This document shows positions 22,243 to 33,300 of a stretch of 64,000 nucleotides of DNA, piece after piece (positions within the stretch are counted from its first letter, which is position 1; every line of letters starts with the position of its first letter). The DNA is from Agarophyton chilense (Eukaryota; Rhodophyta; Florideophyceae; Gracilariales; Gracilariaceae). The stretch is from contig JARGXX010000025.1 in assembly GCA_030374765.1 (NCBI GenBank), positions 682,001 to 746,000 of the forward strand, read 5' to 3'. The position numbers were made by a program, and so were the translations under genes. The notes under the pieces were generated by a model that had not been told where the DNA came from, did not search any database, and was given only the letters and a program-made list of their open reading frames with translations.

Positions 22243-23325
22243 TCATCTGGGTATGACGCTGAGAATACCGTCCTCGTAGCGAGTGAAGGAAATTCCTTTT
22301 GTTCGAAAATGCTTCTCAAGCGCGGGACGCAAAACTGCTTGCTCGTTGTGGCTATGAATGCCCTTCCCTGTGATGACTCGGAATCTACGCCGTCCACTAT
22401 CCAAGAGTTTCCATTCTACAAGCTGAATAGCCTCTTCTTTGGTCAGACCATGCAAGTCTATGAGGCCGTTTTTATAGTCTTCGGATTGGCGGAGACGGTC
22501 AAGAAAATGAGCCGAAAGTGTCTTGACGTTGTTTTCAATATCCTTTGCACGTTTATGATGAACTGGTTTGCGCGTTTGGCAAGCGAGAACGTTTGCCTTT
22601 ACGAGCAGTGTTCTCTCCTCCCACAACTGATGACGTAGGTGAACCAGCGCGGCTGCACAGCTTGCAGACGCAGCACTAGAGGTGTTATTGCGAATTTCTG
22701 CTGCGTCTTTATCGCGCAATGATTTTGCTATTGCTTGCTGATGAGTCGGAAGCAACGGAAGCGGTGATTGTTGGGCGGGTGGGATACCCTGACCACCGCC
22801 GAAAGCCTGAGGTTCATCGACTGGAAACATGTGCAGAATTTCCTCCTCCACAACCTCGATGCATCCTTGATAGGTGTTAAGCAAGCGTTGAATGTGCGCG
22901 CGTGACATCCATTGATACTTTTCGCATAGGCTGTCCACCTGATACCGTCTACCCATATTATTGTTGGCCCACACTCCCTGCGGATGCGGTGGACGCACGT
23001 TTCTAGGGGCGTTGGGTGGCGAGAAGCGACGCGAGGGCGCTGAAGATGACAGGACGGAGCGTTGTTGCGAAAGAACGGAAGGGGTAGATTGCGGCGATGG
23101 TGCATAAGTGACCTGGGAATGTTGCGGGGTTGATTTGTTCGACGAGTGTTGTTGGGTTGCCTCGGGCGGAATAATCATCTCGCAAATTGTATCATAGGCT
23201 CGTTTATGATCATACTGACATGCCTGTAACACGTCATGAACTATCTGTAGACTGATGTCTGGGTAGTTTGCAACGAGGTCGTTGAGTGCTGTCACGTGGC
23301 GGAGCGCTCGTTCGTCGTCGGACAT
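22243..23325 (-). CDS. SMR-domain protein with N-terminal CUE-like segment
   Basis: The 360-residue product has an N-terminal helical segment (LVANYPDISLQIVHDVLQACQ) that looks like a CUE ubiquitin-binding fold, a second similar one (RAHIQRLLNTYQGC), a central Ser/Pro/Gln-rich region, a DUF1771-like helix (LWEERTLLVKAN...HHKRAKDI) and a C-terminal SMR domain with IDLHGLTKEEA and the loop TGKGIHS. SMR domains of the MutS2/N4BP2 group are nucleases acting on RNA or DNA; the CUE-DUF1771-SMR order is that of the Cue2/N4BP2-like proteins that cleave mRNA on colliding ribosomes. That role is inference from architecture. The gene is divergent from the transporter at 24110. Confidence 0.75.
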   Translation of the reverse strand: MSDDERALRHVTALNDLVANYPDISLQIVHDVLQACQYDHKRAYDTICEMIIPPEATQQHSSNKSTPQHSQVTYAPSPQSTPSVLSQQRSVLSSSAPSRRFSPPNAPRNVRPPHPQGVWANNNMGRRYQVDSLCEKYQWMSRAHIQRLLNTYQGCIEVVEEEILHMFPVDEPQAFGGGQGIPPAQQSPLPLLPTHQQAIAKSLRDKDAAEIRNNTSSAASASCAAALVHLRHQLWEERTLLVKANVLACQTRKPVHHKRAKDIENNVKTLSAHFLDRLRQSEDYKNGLIDLHGLTKEEAIQLVEWKLLDSGRRRFRVITGKGIHSHNEQAVLRPALEKHFRTKGISFTRYEDGILSVIPR

Positions 23326-23499
23326 GGTGGTGGGGGCGGCTTGGCGGATGTGTTATGTGAAAGGTGTTGTTGGAGGTGTGTGTCATGGGCGGTGTGGAAG
23401 AAGCGAATGGGTGTTGACGGAGCGTTGAACATGAAACACGGAAGGGGGGACGCTTTTGGTTCGGGGCGTGTGTTTGAGGGATTTGAGGTCGGGGAGGTG

Positions 23500-23709
23500 G
23501 AAGCGACAGTGATGGAGTGTTGGTGGCACAAGCGAAAGCGGGCGGCTACACGAGAGGCGGCGCCTTTTGCGTGGTGCGTAAGAGCAGCGACGGAGGGCGC
23601 TTTAGTGTGAAGGCGATGATGCGATGCGCGAAGCGACAGTGATGGAGTGTTGGTGGCACAAGCGAAAGCGGGCGGCTACACGAGAGGCGGCGCCTTTTGC
23701 GTGGTGCGT
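23500..23709. repeat. 80-bp direct repeat, two identical copies 130 bp apart
   Basis: Positions 23500-23579 and 23630-23709 appear identical, from gaagcgacagtgatgg to ttgcgtggtgcgt, with a 50-bp unique spacer. The copies lie in the shared upstream region of the SMR gene and the SLC35-like transporter. Perfect identity points to a recent local duplication. Duplicated regulatory elements are possible but unproven. Confidence 0.9.
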
Positions 23710-24109
23710 GGAGAGAGCAGCATCATCCAACTTGTGACCCACTTTGCCTGCGCCATGGCAGCCTGGTGTCTCAGCTGTTTCTCGGCTGTCAATGGGTCAG
23801 AAGCGTCTCAGAGGCGCGCGCCAATACGGTTTGCACACGTGGAGCACTTGTGGGAAAGCATACACATACAATTGAAGCTGCGCCCAAATTCAAGCTCTAA
23901 GCCAATCACAAAGCGCTGCTCCGTGACAGTCTCGTAGACAACTCGGCTGACTGTCCGTCTCGCATTGATTGATGACAATACCGTCTACCGTCAGTGAGTC
24001 GCGCCGTTCTCACACTCTCTTTCCCCTGTTCCCTTCCCTTCTCGTCTTTCCCACCGTCTCCCCCCTCCCCTTTGATCTGCGCCTCTGCTTCGTGCGCTCT
24101 GATTGCAGT

Positions 24110-25231
24110 ATGCCGTCTTCTGCTGACCGCTCCGATGATGGAACCCATTCCGCCCCTTTGCTGCCCTCTATGCAAAAGGGAGCCATGCAGTCGCACACCG
24201 CTCACGATCGATTTCGTGCCACCCTGTCCGCTATTGACATGCGAACCTCGGCCTGTATGATGCTAAACTTCGGCTCTTCTGTCTCAATCGTCGTGGTTAA
24301 CAAATTGGTCTATGACAAGTATGGCTTCAATTTCGCAGTTACGCTCACTGGCTTTCACCTATTTTGCACCTTTATGCTGCTATTGCTTACTGCCAAGTGC
24401 GGCTTCTTCGAAATCAAACGCTTGCCTGTTCGTGACGTTTCCAAGCTGGCCGCTGGCACTATGGGCTTCATCTGTCTTACCAATCTTAGTTTGCAGCATA
24501 ACAGTGTTGGCTTTTATCAAGTCATGAAAGTCATGACCACTCCTACCGTCGTTCTTATCGAGGCCCTCCTGTACCAGAAATATCTTGACAATAATCTCAA
24601 GCTATCTTTAGTTCCCGTTTGCCTGGGAGTCATCATCACCACTGTCACCGACTTTCGTCTCAACCTTGTCGGCACCCTGTACGCCGTTGCCGGAGTGGTT
24701 GTCACCTCCTTTTACCAAATCTGGTCTGGTACATTACAAAGATCTCTCGATTGCAACGCGCTGCAGCTGCAAACCTATGTCGCACCACTTGCAGCCGTGT
24801 TTATCCTTCCGTTTATCCCACTTTTGGACAACTACAATTTCAATAATCTTCATTCCATCTGGTACTACAACTTCACCTCTTCTAACATGTCTGTCATAGC
24901 CTTGACAGGTTTCTTCGGCTTCCTGGTCAACATTTCAATTTTTCTGGTCATTGGCCGTACAAGTGCAGTTTCGTACAATATCCTCGGCCATTGCAAGACT
25001 GTTGTAGTACTCATGTCTGATTTCCTCCTGTTCGGACGACCGCATGACTTTAAATCGAGTTTTGGCATATTGCTCACGCTTCTTGGAGTATTCTGGTACA
25101 CAAGTCTAAAACTGGAGAAGGCAAGGCTGGAAAAAGAAGCTCGCGAACGAGCACCGGCAAATACATCTGAAGAGAAGCAGCTCAAGGCGGATGACAAAAT
25201 TCCGATGGGAAACGGCTCACGAGAGGAATAG
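24110..25231 (+). CDS. SLC35E3/TPT-family nucleotide-sugar or sugar-phosphate transporter
   Basis: A 373-residue, ten-helix membrane protein. It matches the triose-phosphate-translocator branch of the drug/metabolite transporter superfamily, closest in text to SLC35E3 and plant UDP-sugar antiporters: IVVVNKLVYDKYGFNFAVTLT at the first helix, LSLQHNSVGFYQVMKVMTTP in the middle, then YQIWSGTLQRSL and NILGHCKTVVVL near the end. Such proteins exchange UDP-sugars or sugar phosphates across Golgi or ER membranes. The substrate cannot be read from the sequence. An in-frame extension to 23969 lacks an ATG start, so ATG 24110 is preferred. The C-tail is charged (KLEKARLEKEARER). Confidence 0.82.
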   Translation: MPSSADRSDDGTHSAPLLPSMQKGAMQSHTAHDRFRATLSAIDMRTSACMMLNFGSSVSIVVVNKLVYDKYGFNFAVTLTGFHLFCTFMLLLLTAKCGFFEIKRLPVRDVSKLAAGTMGFICLTNLSLQHNSVGFYQVMKVMTTPTVVLIEALLYQKYLDNNLKLSLVPVCLGVIITTVTDFRLNLVGTLYAVAGVVVTSFYQIWSGTLQRSLDCNALQLQTYVAPLAAVFILPFIPLLDNYNFNNLHSIWYYNFTSSNMSVIALTGFFGFLVNISIFLVIGRTSAVSYNILGHCKTVVVLMSDFLLFGRPHDFKSSFGILLTLLGVFWYTSLKLEKARLEKEARERAPANTSEEKQLKADDKIPMGNGSREE

Positions 25232-25797
25232 TAACGCACTGTACTTGCTAAACAATCCCACGCGTTGTTCCTTGCTCTTTTTCCTGGTTACTTTTTGTTC
25301 TCTATATGAATGGCTGTTTGCAGCGCTAACGGCCATGGCCACATAACAAGATGGGAGGAGGGTGTGAGGGGAGAACGAGGGCAATTTGACTGACTTTATA
25401 CTTTTTGTTCTTGGTTTTTGGCTATCAAACTAAACTAGGAAAAGGGTTCACCGCACTTTTGAGTGTTAGTGCATAGTTGTTGTGAGCGCAACTTTTGCCG
25501 ATGATTCGTAGAGCTGACATAGGTTGCTGCGCGGTACGTATTCTTGACCATGTGCTGGTCGAGCGGAGAATAGGTACAAGTGTTAGGAAAAGCTGTGTGT
25601 GGGTGTCCGTAATGACAGTTGGCACATTCCGCGCGCCCATTGATAGCTTGTTTGTGAGTTGTTGCCTCCCACAGGATGTAGTTGTAAAAGAAATTGGGGC
25701 ACATGTTTGTTGCTGGTGACGTTGAGGATGATGGCGGCGTGAGCGAATGTAGCGTTGTCGGTGGGATGAAGAAAAAATGTGTATGCGGCGAAAGCGG
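25232..25797. other. tail-to-tail intergenic region, no gene supported
   Basis: This 566-bp region lies between the 3' ends of the SLC35-like gene (+) and the DMT-like gene (-). Short minus-strand frames exist, one with a CANCH string, but none has a credible start or domain. It most likely contains the two 3' UTRs. Confidence 0.5.
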
Positions 25798-26769
25798 TCA
25801 TACAATTTCGGTTAAGGCAAGCGCTTGCATACTAGACGAAGAGGTGTGCTGCTGAGTGGATCCAACGGGCGCGATTCGTATGCCTCGGGCGCGCTCCCTT
25901 CGTGCGACTGCATCAAGAGCTAAGACAAACATACAAACAGCAAGCAATAGACAGTTGGCATCTGCAAAGGTATCCTCCATGACGAAGACAGGAAGCAACG
26001 GTATCAGACTACAAACCAGCGTGACATCGGAGACGCGTTGCGAACATCGTGATATTAATGCGCGAATACTGACAAAGTGTGCAAATGCCATGAGAGCTGA
26101 GGCACATACAACCATGGCAGACATTCGATGCGCCTGCAGCAAATCGATAACTTGTGCGTCGGTGGTGTACACGGCGGGCACAAGCAGTAAAAGAGCAGAA
26201 AGCGACTTGGTAAACAAAGCAATCTGCAAATCAGTACCCAGTACAGAGTTGAAAGATCGTTTGGCGACGTGCGCCACAGCTCGGGCAGCCGCGACATACA
26301 CGAAGGCAGCAGCCGCAACCGAACGATTTCCGACGCTAAAAGCAACAAGCAGCGAGCCGCACACAAGAGCAAGTATGTTAAAGCGGCCGAAAGCAACAGG
26401 CACCAGTCTGACGCCGACGTAAACAACAAGCGACGCCCTTGCCAACAGCACAAAGTGAGAAAGAGTCAACAACGCGTGCGGCACGGCAAGGGAGAGCGCG
26501 CTTAACGTGGGCACAACACGAAGGCGAAACAGACCAAAAAGAGACCAAAACCACAGCGAAGTGGCGATAGTGGCCAGCTGAAAGGCGGCGAGAGCAGCCG
26601 GGGCTACGACGCGAAGAGCGTGTCGCGACACGAGCACATGGGAGGTGGCCACGACGACGTGCAGAAGAACGCAGACAAGGTGCGCCCAGTCGGGCCGACG
26701 CTTCGGACGCATTGCGGGCGCAAACACGGAAAGCGCGCGCACGACCAACGAATGGCCTCTGTCCATCAT
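25798..26769 (-). CDS. multi-pass membrane protein, DMT-transporter-like
   Basis: The 323-residue product has about ten hydrophobic helices in alternation with short loops, starting after a basic N-terminus (MRPKRRPDWAH). The size, helix number and a paired five-helix layout suit the drug/metabolite transporter superfamily, like the gene next door, but I see no family-specific motif, so the call rests on topology. The C-terminus is polar (STQQHTSSSSMQALAL). The frame extends to 26811 only through a non-ATG codon; ATG 26769 is chosen. It is head to head with the BTB gene and tail to tail with the SLC35-like gene. Confidence 0.6.
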   Translation of the reverse strand: MMDRGHSLVVRALSVFAPAMRPKRRPDWAHLVCVLLHVVVATSHVLVSRHALRVVAPAALAAFQLATIATSLWFWSLFGLFRLRVVPTLSALSLAVPHALLTLSHFVLLARASLVVYVGVRLVPVAFGRFNILALVCGSLLVAFSVGNRSVAAAAFVYVAAARAVAHVAKRSFNSVLGTDLQIALFTKSLSALLLLVPAVYTTDAQVIDLLQAHRMSAMVVCASALMAFAHFVSIRALISRCSQRVSDVTLVCSLIPLLPVFVMEDTFADANCLLLAVCMFVLALDAVARRERARGIRIAPVGSTQQHTSSSSMQALALTEIV

Positions 26770-27456
26770 TTCTCTAGCCAAGCTATCGACAGCTACAGAG
26801 AAGAAACACAACGGCAGATTTGTGCGCAGCGGTTGTTTACAGGTTGCCTATTCATGTATTAAAAAGCGCACCGGGCGCTGCGTTTTGAGTCAGCTACGCT
26901 GTGACTGTCCCACTGCGCTTATTGGAGCGGACGCGCTCGTCATTGCCACCGACATGGTTCCATGCGCATCAGAGCTCCCTCCCTCACCAAGTGCTACGTC
27001 CGCGCCGTATCGCGTCCCGCACAACTGCGTGAATTTCTTGCCTCTCCTCTGTTCTTGAGTCTGCCACCCATCTCGTGTCTTTCACGCATCAAGAGACTCC
27101 CAACTTCTCGCCGTCTGTTTCCCGTCCACTGCGTCGCCGAGCTCGTAACCACCGGCCCGTAATCTTAAAGGCTCCCTCTTAATCAAACCAGCCACAACAC
27201 AACCTCCGCCACGCGCGCTCATCGAATCGAGAGAAAAGAGTCATTTACAGTACATGCTCCACCACTAAATCTTTGTACACCACACCACATCGCTCCACAA
27301 ACTCTACCGATAACTACTGATAGATACTTTGGGTCAATTGCCTCATTTCTTTATCTCACATTTCTTAAAGACGCAAATGTATCTCTAAGGCGCCTCTACA
27401 CACCGTCGCCGTCATGATCCCTGCTTCCTCAGCTCTCTCGCCTAACCTTGTTTCCA
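26770..27456. promoter_or_regulatory. shared upstream region of DMT-like and BTB genes
   Basis: About 690 bp between two divergent start codons. No gene or clear TATA box was seen. The half next to the BTB gene is A/C-rich. Confidence 0.4.
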
Positions 27457-28680
27457 ATGGGTACTGTTCAAGATCTCGTGCACCACTCGAACCAAACCAC
27501 TTTCGAAGACCATCAATCCCTCCAGGAAGACCTCCAACTCCTCTTGGTGTACCCAAATCCAACCGACCCGCTCTTACATCACCCGCACGGCACTCTCTCC
27601 CTCCCCTCCCAAATCCTTCACGTTCGTTCACCTTACTTCCAAGCGCTTCTCTCACCTGCATGGTTATCTACTTGTCTCACAAAACAAAACGCCTCGAAAC
27701 AGGTCTTGCAAGACATTCTCGAGTTCCTTGTTACTGGTGTCATCACACTATCATCCTCTGATAATTCCATTCTTCACAACCTTTCTCTCGCATCCCTGGC
27801 GCATGAAATGTTACTGGATGAACTGGAAAACATTGTAGTATCTCACATTCGTCACAAATCTCTCAACAACTCTAACTTTGTCGCGTATCTTCGCCCCCTA
27901 ACACAGCCCACCGTATCTCATCCCACACCACAGCCGCCCCCCTCCATCGAAGCCCTTTTGGCAACTCATCTTGTCTCCAATTTTCCAAATCTCTTGCGCA
28001 GCTTTTCGAAGGACGAATGCACGACAGCCTGCATTTGGCGTCTTCTCTCGCATGGTTTGTCACAATCCACTTGCAAAGATACCAAGTTCGCAGCCAGATA
28101 TTTTACTCGCATCGGAATCCCATCCCTCATCTCAATTCTAAGCAAGGAACCGCCGCATAATCAACAGGCAATGCGCGCCTTTCTTCTCTCCTTCCCTTCA
28201 ACCATCTTTGCCAGAAATTTTGAACATCCCAAAATCTTCTCACCCTCCGACTTGCTCATCAAATATCGTAACGACGCACTGAAACCGTCTCCGAAGCCCA
28301 GCCCACCACAAACGCGATTCCTGTGCGAATCACCGCATCCGCACCCAAGAGCAGCTCGTCTAGACGCTACAGTTCGATACATCAGATTACCTCAGAACAA
28401 CGTGTATTCAAGGCTTACATTTGATAAGCGCTCGTCTTTGGGACCGGGTGCTAAGATTGCGTTCTACATAATTGATCCGAGAAACGACAATGACCCGCAT
28501 GTTCTTTTCGCCGGTAACAGGTTGCCTGCTGTACTTACCTTGCCTTCTTCCGAGTTTTGGTACGCTTTCTCCAGCCCAGATTACTTGCTGCATGCTGGGC
28601 GGGATGGTCGTGGCCGAAGTCGATGGGGGTGGCGCTTTTTCGCTGAAAGCACCGTGCCGGAAATTGAAGGCCTAGACTGA
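27457..28680 (+). CDS. BTB-like protein with C-terminal beta-sandwich domain
   Basis: A 407-residue product. The N-terminal third has BTB/POZ features: a start such as LPSQILHVRSPYFQALLSPAW, then ILEFLVTGVITL and LASLAHEMLLDELENIVVSHI. The C-terminal 130 residues begin ESPHPHPRAARL and include YSRLTFDKRSSLG, PHVLFAGNRLP, FWYAFSSPD and RSRWGWRFFAES. This pattern resembles the CUB-like domain found in large ubiquitin ligases, where SPHPY, a 'F..D' strand and 'WG.+F' recur. BTB proteins usually act as cullin-3 substrate adaptors; here that is inference. An upstream frame extension to 27448 uses a TTG codon, so ATG 27457 is taken. Confidence 0.6.
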   Translation: MGTVQDLVHHSNQTTFEDHQSLQEDLQLLLVYPNPTDPLLHHPHGTLSLPSQILHVRSPYFQALLSPAWLSTCLTKQNASKQVLQDILEFLVTGVITLSSSDNSILHNLSLASLAHEMLLDELENIVVSHIRHKSLNNSNFVAYLRPLTQPTVSHPTPQPPPSIEALLATHLVSNFPNLLRSFSKDECTTACIWRLLSHGLSQSTCKDTKFAARYFTRIGIPSLISILSKEPPHNQQAMRAFLLSFPSTIFARNFEHPKIFSPSDLLIKYRNDALKPSPKPSPPQTRFLCESPHPHPRAARLDATVRYIRLPQNNVYSRLTFDKRSSLGPGAKIAFYIIDPRNDNDPHVLFAGNRLPAVLTLPSSEFWYAFSSPDYLLHAGRDGRGRSRWGWRFFAESTVPEIEGLD

Positions 28681-29752
28681 GATGTATCAAGTGTTCTACA
28701 GTTCCAACACGGCGAGTATAGCTATTTGGCACACCCAAAGTAAACAAAAAGGTGGCACCGTACTTAAGAAAGTGAATTGTAGTTTTTTAATCGATTAGAA
28801 TAGTGCCGTTAGGGAGTCGCTTTGTTTCTGGTCTTCTTGCAATAGATAGGCTCAAGAAACTGCACAGAATGTTTGGGTACAGCTGTTATCGGGTACAAAC
28901 ACTTGCACGATGTCTGTTTGTTTGAACACAGTGAGAATTCATCGTGATGTCCTAGTTAAATGAGCTTACGTGCCCTCTCAATGGCAATTGGTCACAAGAG
29001 TAGCATGTGACGTACGTACTCCTGTTTCATGTTTTGGCCCACTCACATTGAGCTGCACTGCCATTTGTAACACTTGTATTCACGATGATTTCGTTTCCGG
29101 GTAACGACTTGCACTTGAACTGTTTGTTCACCATCGAGTGAAGCTCTGAGCTTACCAGGGTGGGTTCCCAGACGAGGAGATTTGTCGTAAGACATCTAGG
29201 ACTTGGTTCGATGGAACTATTTTGTTCTAGCTACGGAATGGTGGCGCGTGCAACAGGGCATTTCCTTCTCTTTTTTTTATGGTCGTGATTCGTTCCTTTA
29301 ATCTTCATAAAGGTGTACAATATTTTATCTCGAGCTTTCCCACATCATTAGTCCTCAACACTGTCGAGTCAACAGCAGAATCATGGTAGTTGGACAAGAT
29401 GACAAAAGTATGGTCATTGACTTTCTTCGCTCTTGAGCTCTCAATCTTGAAAAATAGGAATGTTTAAAAGACTGTTTTTTCCACGCACAGTCAATCTGAA
29501 AACGATTATCCGTGTGTTGTGTTTTAACCTCTACCCTTTGTAGCTGTGCGCTGTACTGGGACTTGAATGGCCTGTTGAGAGTTGATTGACAACCGGCCTC
29601 ACACCAATGACACATGAGCCCAGAGCCCATCCACGCACTGTAAAAGAGATTCCTCTCCATCGTTCACATTCTTCCTTCTCGCCACAGACGCAACCCATCC
29701 GCTCGCCGCCCCCCTTCCCCACAACCTGCCCACAACTGCCGAATCACAAGCA
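28681..29752. other. intergenic region, no gene seen
   Basis: About 1.07 kb with only short frames on both strands. AT-rich patches with poly-T lie near 28780 and 29265-29280. The end next to 29753 should hold the Sec61 gamma promoter. Confidence 0.5.
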
Positions 29753-30118
29753 ATGGACGCAGCACGAAGCGTGAGTGAGCCCCTACACGGATTCATGATT
29801 GATTCCGTCCGATTGGTGCGAAGATGCAACAAACCAGACCGAAAAGGTACGTCACTTGTAAAAGTCGGCTTCCGTAAATTAAACGTTCTGCATGTCTCGT
29901 TCTAACTCTCCTTCTTGCCTATTTTCAGAGTTCCTGAAGATCTCACAGGCAACTTTGATTGGGTTCGCTGTCATGGGATTTATTGGCTTTTTCGTCCGGT
30001 TGATTCACATCCCCATCAACAGCATTCTATTAGGTTAGTACCACAGACAACCATTCACGCTTGTGTTCTGGATGTCGAACAACTCAAGTTTCCAACAATC
30101 AGCTATCCTACAGGTTGA
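29753..30118 (+). CDS. SEC61G: Sec61 gamma subunit of the ER protein-conducting channel (three exons)
   Basis: Exons 29753-29846, 29929-30033 and 30114-30118 join over GT-AG introns of 82 and 80 bp to give 67 residues. The product is a single-helix, tail-anchored protein: an amphipathic N-terminal helix ([27 protein letters not shown]), then the membrane helix ([24 protein letters not shown]) ending SILLG. This matches Sec61 gamma/SecE along its full length. It clamps the Sec61 alpha channel in the ER membrane. The last coding exon contributes only two bases of the final Gly codon and the stop. The first intron interrupts the conserved KPDRKEF segment. Confidence 0.9.
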
Positions 30119-30331
30119 TCACTCAAAACAACAGTTAATTGGGAACATTCTTTACAATGGGCGCGCTTTCCATGCTTATCAGCATTTTATTCGAGCAAGG
30201 AAAGCCATACATCCTTAACTTTCTCCAACTCGCTGGCCAGAAGCGGCTTAGGTGCTTCGCCCATGTCCCAAGCATACAAATTAAACAATGTCACTTTTGC
30301 TCACTACGTTCATCAATGCATTCGCGCTTCC

Positions 30332-33300
30332 TCACGGCGCTAACCATGGGTCATCGCCTCCCGACCTGAACATACGAGCGTATTCTAGAGTGTCAGTAGC
30401 CATTTGAGCAGTCTCTTGGTTGTTTTCTTGTAAAGCTCGCTGTGCAACATTTTCTGCAACATCTGAGAACAGTGACATCAGCAGCGTCATAGTCGCCTTT
30501 CTTCGCCCAATCATTTTCAGGCCTTCAACTCCGAGTGCTCCATTGATGATACTTCGTTTCCTGTCTTGGATACAGAGAATTTGGTTTTCCACTGTATCGG
30601 CGACCTTGTACTTGGTAACAAACACTGGTTTTGTTTGACCAATGCGATGTACCCGATCAACAGCCTGTCATCAAAAAAGAAAAAGTCGATATAGTTAGTA
30701 TAATTGCGTTCCTTTAAGTCGATTGAAAACGTTCAGCGTTCCAATAGATGTAAAAGCTGTCCCAACGTGAAATTTCGCGGGCATTCAAAAACTGTCTTCA
30801 GAGAAAGTTGTTCACTTACCTGATCTTCAACGGCTGGATTCCACCATGAATCTAAAAGAAACACATGGTTAGCTTCGGTGAGGTTCAGACCGGTGCTTCC
30901 CGCAGTCAGAGAAATAAGAAATAATCTACAGCTTGAACGCGTCTTGAATACGGTCATCGCTTCTTCACGCGCAAAGACAGACATTGCTCCATCTAAGCGA
31001 ACAAACTCGTATCCTTCTGTTTTTAACGGAACTTCTAGTAGATCAAACATTCTAGTCCACTGAGAGAAGCACAGGACTTTGTCGTTTGTTGTTTTCATCA
31101 CCTTTTCAAAGTCTTCCATGAATGCCCTGATCTTTGTAGAACGCGAGGCTTGATTATCCTTTTCTTTGTTTTCCTTTTTCGGCTTGATATCCTCGTCATC
31201 GGACATGGAGTCTGAATCACCTGTACTGCTGGAGTCGAGATTCTCCTCTTCTTGGTCTCCCTCTTCATCGAGATGCGGTTTCTTTAAAGTGCGATCCTCG
31301 TCACAATCATTGCTTTCCTCACTTGGACGCTTTCCACTGAATATGAGCTCAATTTCTTGCTTGGATTCTTTTTCCGGTTTCTCTTCGTCGTCGAGTTCCA
31401 TACGCTTTTTGCGACGTTTCCTGCGCTCAAGAGCATGCACTTCCTTCCGAACACCCTCCATAGACATGTATTCATCCTCGTTTGACAAGATGGTTCTACA
31501 AAACGGACATGTTTCATTGGTAGACATCCATTTCTCAAAATCACTTGTACAGAAGATGTGTCCACACTTTGTGACAATTCCATCCTCCATGATGAGATCC
31601 ATGCAGATAGGACATTGTTGTGTATGGTCAGCGGTTGATTTCGGACCAAGCGCAGCGTATAGACGTTTTTGCACGTCAAGAGGAAGCTGTTTAAAGAGAC
31701 ATTTCGTATTCATACGAATCTCTACCACATCCAGCTCTTCATCCGAAAAACTAAACTTCTTGTCACTGTCCCATTCACATAGCGCAGGGTGATTGCATGC
31801 TTGTCGTAGGCGTAGCAGAGTCACGTACGTGAAAGCGTACTCGTTTGCTGCGTCGCCAACCATATTCATGCGGCGCACAGTCCACAACTCTAGTCTGTGA
31901 TAGTACTGTAGTTCGGTCTTTGTGAAGCTCAGTTCGCGCACTGTCGTGGTTTTTAAAGGTAGTTCAAGAATAGACTTTCCATCAACCTTATCTTCCTTGG
32001 CTCTTCGAAGCAAAACAACACCAAGAAGTGCCTGAAACTTTTTAAACATAAGATCTTTCTTTCTTTGACCGTAGCGGCCATAACCTTCTAGGGGGTTCCT
32101 GTACTTGTTGACCCATTCCTTATGTGACGAAGTAACCATATATCCAAGGTATAGGAACTGCGCGTAAACATCATCGACAGTATTCTGAATCGGAGTACCA
32201 GTAAGAGACCACCTTAGTACAGCATTGACCTCTTGGGCAGCTTTACAGCGGTCACTGCGGAAGTTTTTAATCGCCTGTGCTTCATCAAGAATGACACGAT
32301 ACCACTTCGTTTGAAACAATGGACCTGGTGCACGCAATCGGGAAGGCATCTTTTGTTCACCCCTCTCCAATACTTTTGGGTATTCGTTTGTTAATACACC
32401 GTACGAAGTAATGACAACATCATGCTCGTACAAAAGTGGCCCCATCGCGCGACGGTTTCTCCCATGATACATCAAAACACGTGGTCGATAGCCTACTTCA
32501 ATACGATCCTCAAACTCACGCACCCATTGATTCAAAACGGAAGTAGGAGCCACAATAAGACTTCCCGCTCTATCGGGATGACTTGTGCGAATTGCGCGGT
32601 CAGAAATAATAAGAGCTATCGCGGATAGCGTTTTTCCGAACCCCTGATCATCGGCCAAAATACCACCTCGAGGATTGCCCGGTGGCTTGTCGTCTCTTTC
32701 ACGTTCAAGCATCCACGCAAGAGCTTGTCGTTGGTGCTTGAGCAAAGATACGGTCATTTCGGGAGGAGTGGGTTTCTCGGCTGTGGCTTCGCTGGAGAGA
32801 CTATTATTGCGCAGAATCTCTTTCAAATCATCCTTGCCAACAGCTGAAGGTTCCTCCTTGGCGGGAGATTCTACCAACGAGATAGAGTTAGTTGGAGGTG
32901 GGTCTAGTGACGCCGAGGTAGATTGAGCAGGTAGTACAGAAAGCTGCTGTGCATTCCATGCTTCCAAAATAGCTGCCTCAGACGGCTGAGGAATGTCAGA
33001 CAGCAGCGATTGCATCGATGCGATACAAGCAGATGGTGGTTGGGGTAAAAAGGAAGATGCATCAAATGCATGCGGCGAGTCTAATACAATAGTAGGCGGA
33101 TGCTGTATGCCTGTAGATGAGGACGGAAGCGAAGGATTCAAGGCGGGGAAAGTAAACAGCTGAGATGATGCGGCAGGGGTGGTAACAGTAGGGCGACGCG
33201 GCCCCAACCTGTCCATGAGCGAGGAAGGGGGCGGAACGAACTGTACCTCATCGTCGGAATCATCAAGAATTTGGGAGTGATGAAGTGGCGTGCGCTGATT

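Noticed and set aside
25435-25704. Minus-strand frame with a CANCH string, like a cytochrome f haem site
   Set aside because: No other cytochrome f text follows, there is no good start, and the place is the 3' side of two convergent genes. The match is taken as chance.
29915-30118. 67-codon frame overlapping exon 2 of Sec61 gamma
   Set aside because: It uses another frame across an exon and an intron and has no domain; the spliced Sec61 gamma explains the sequence.
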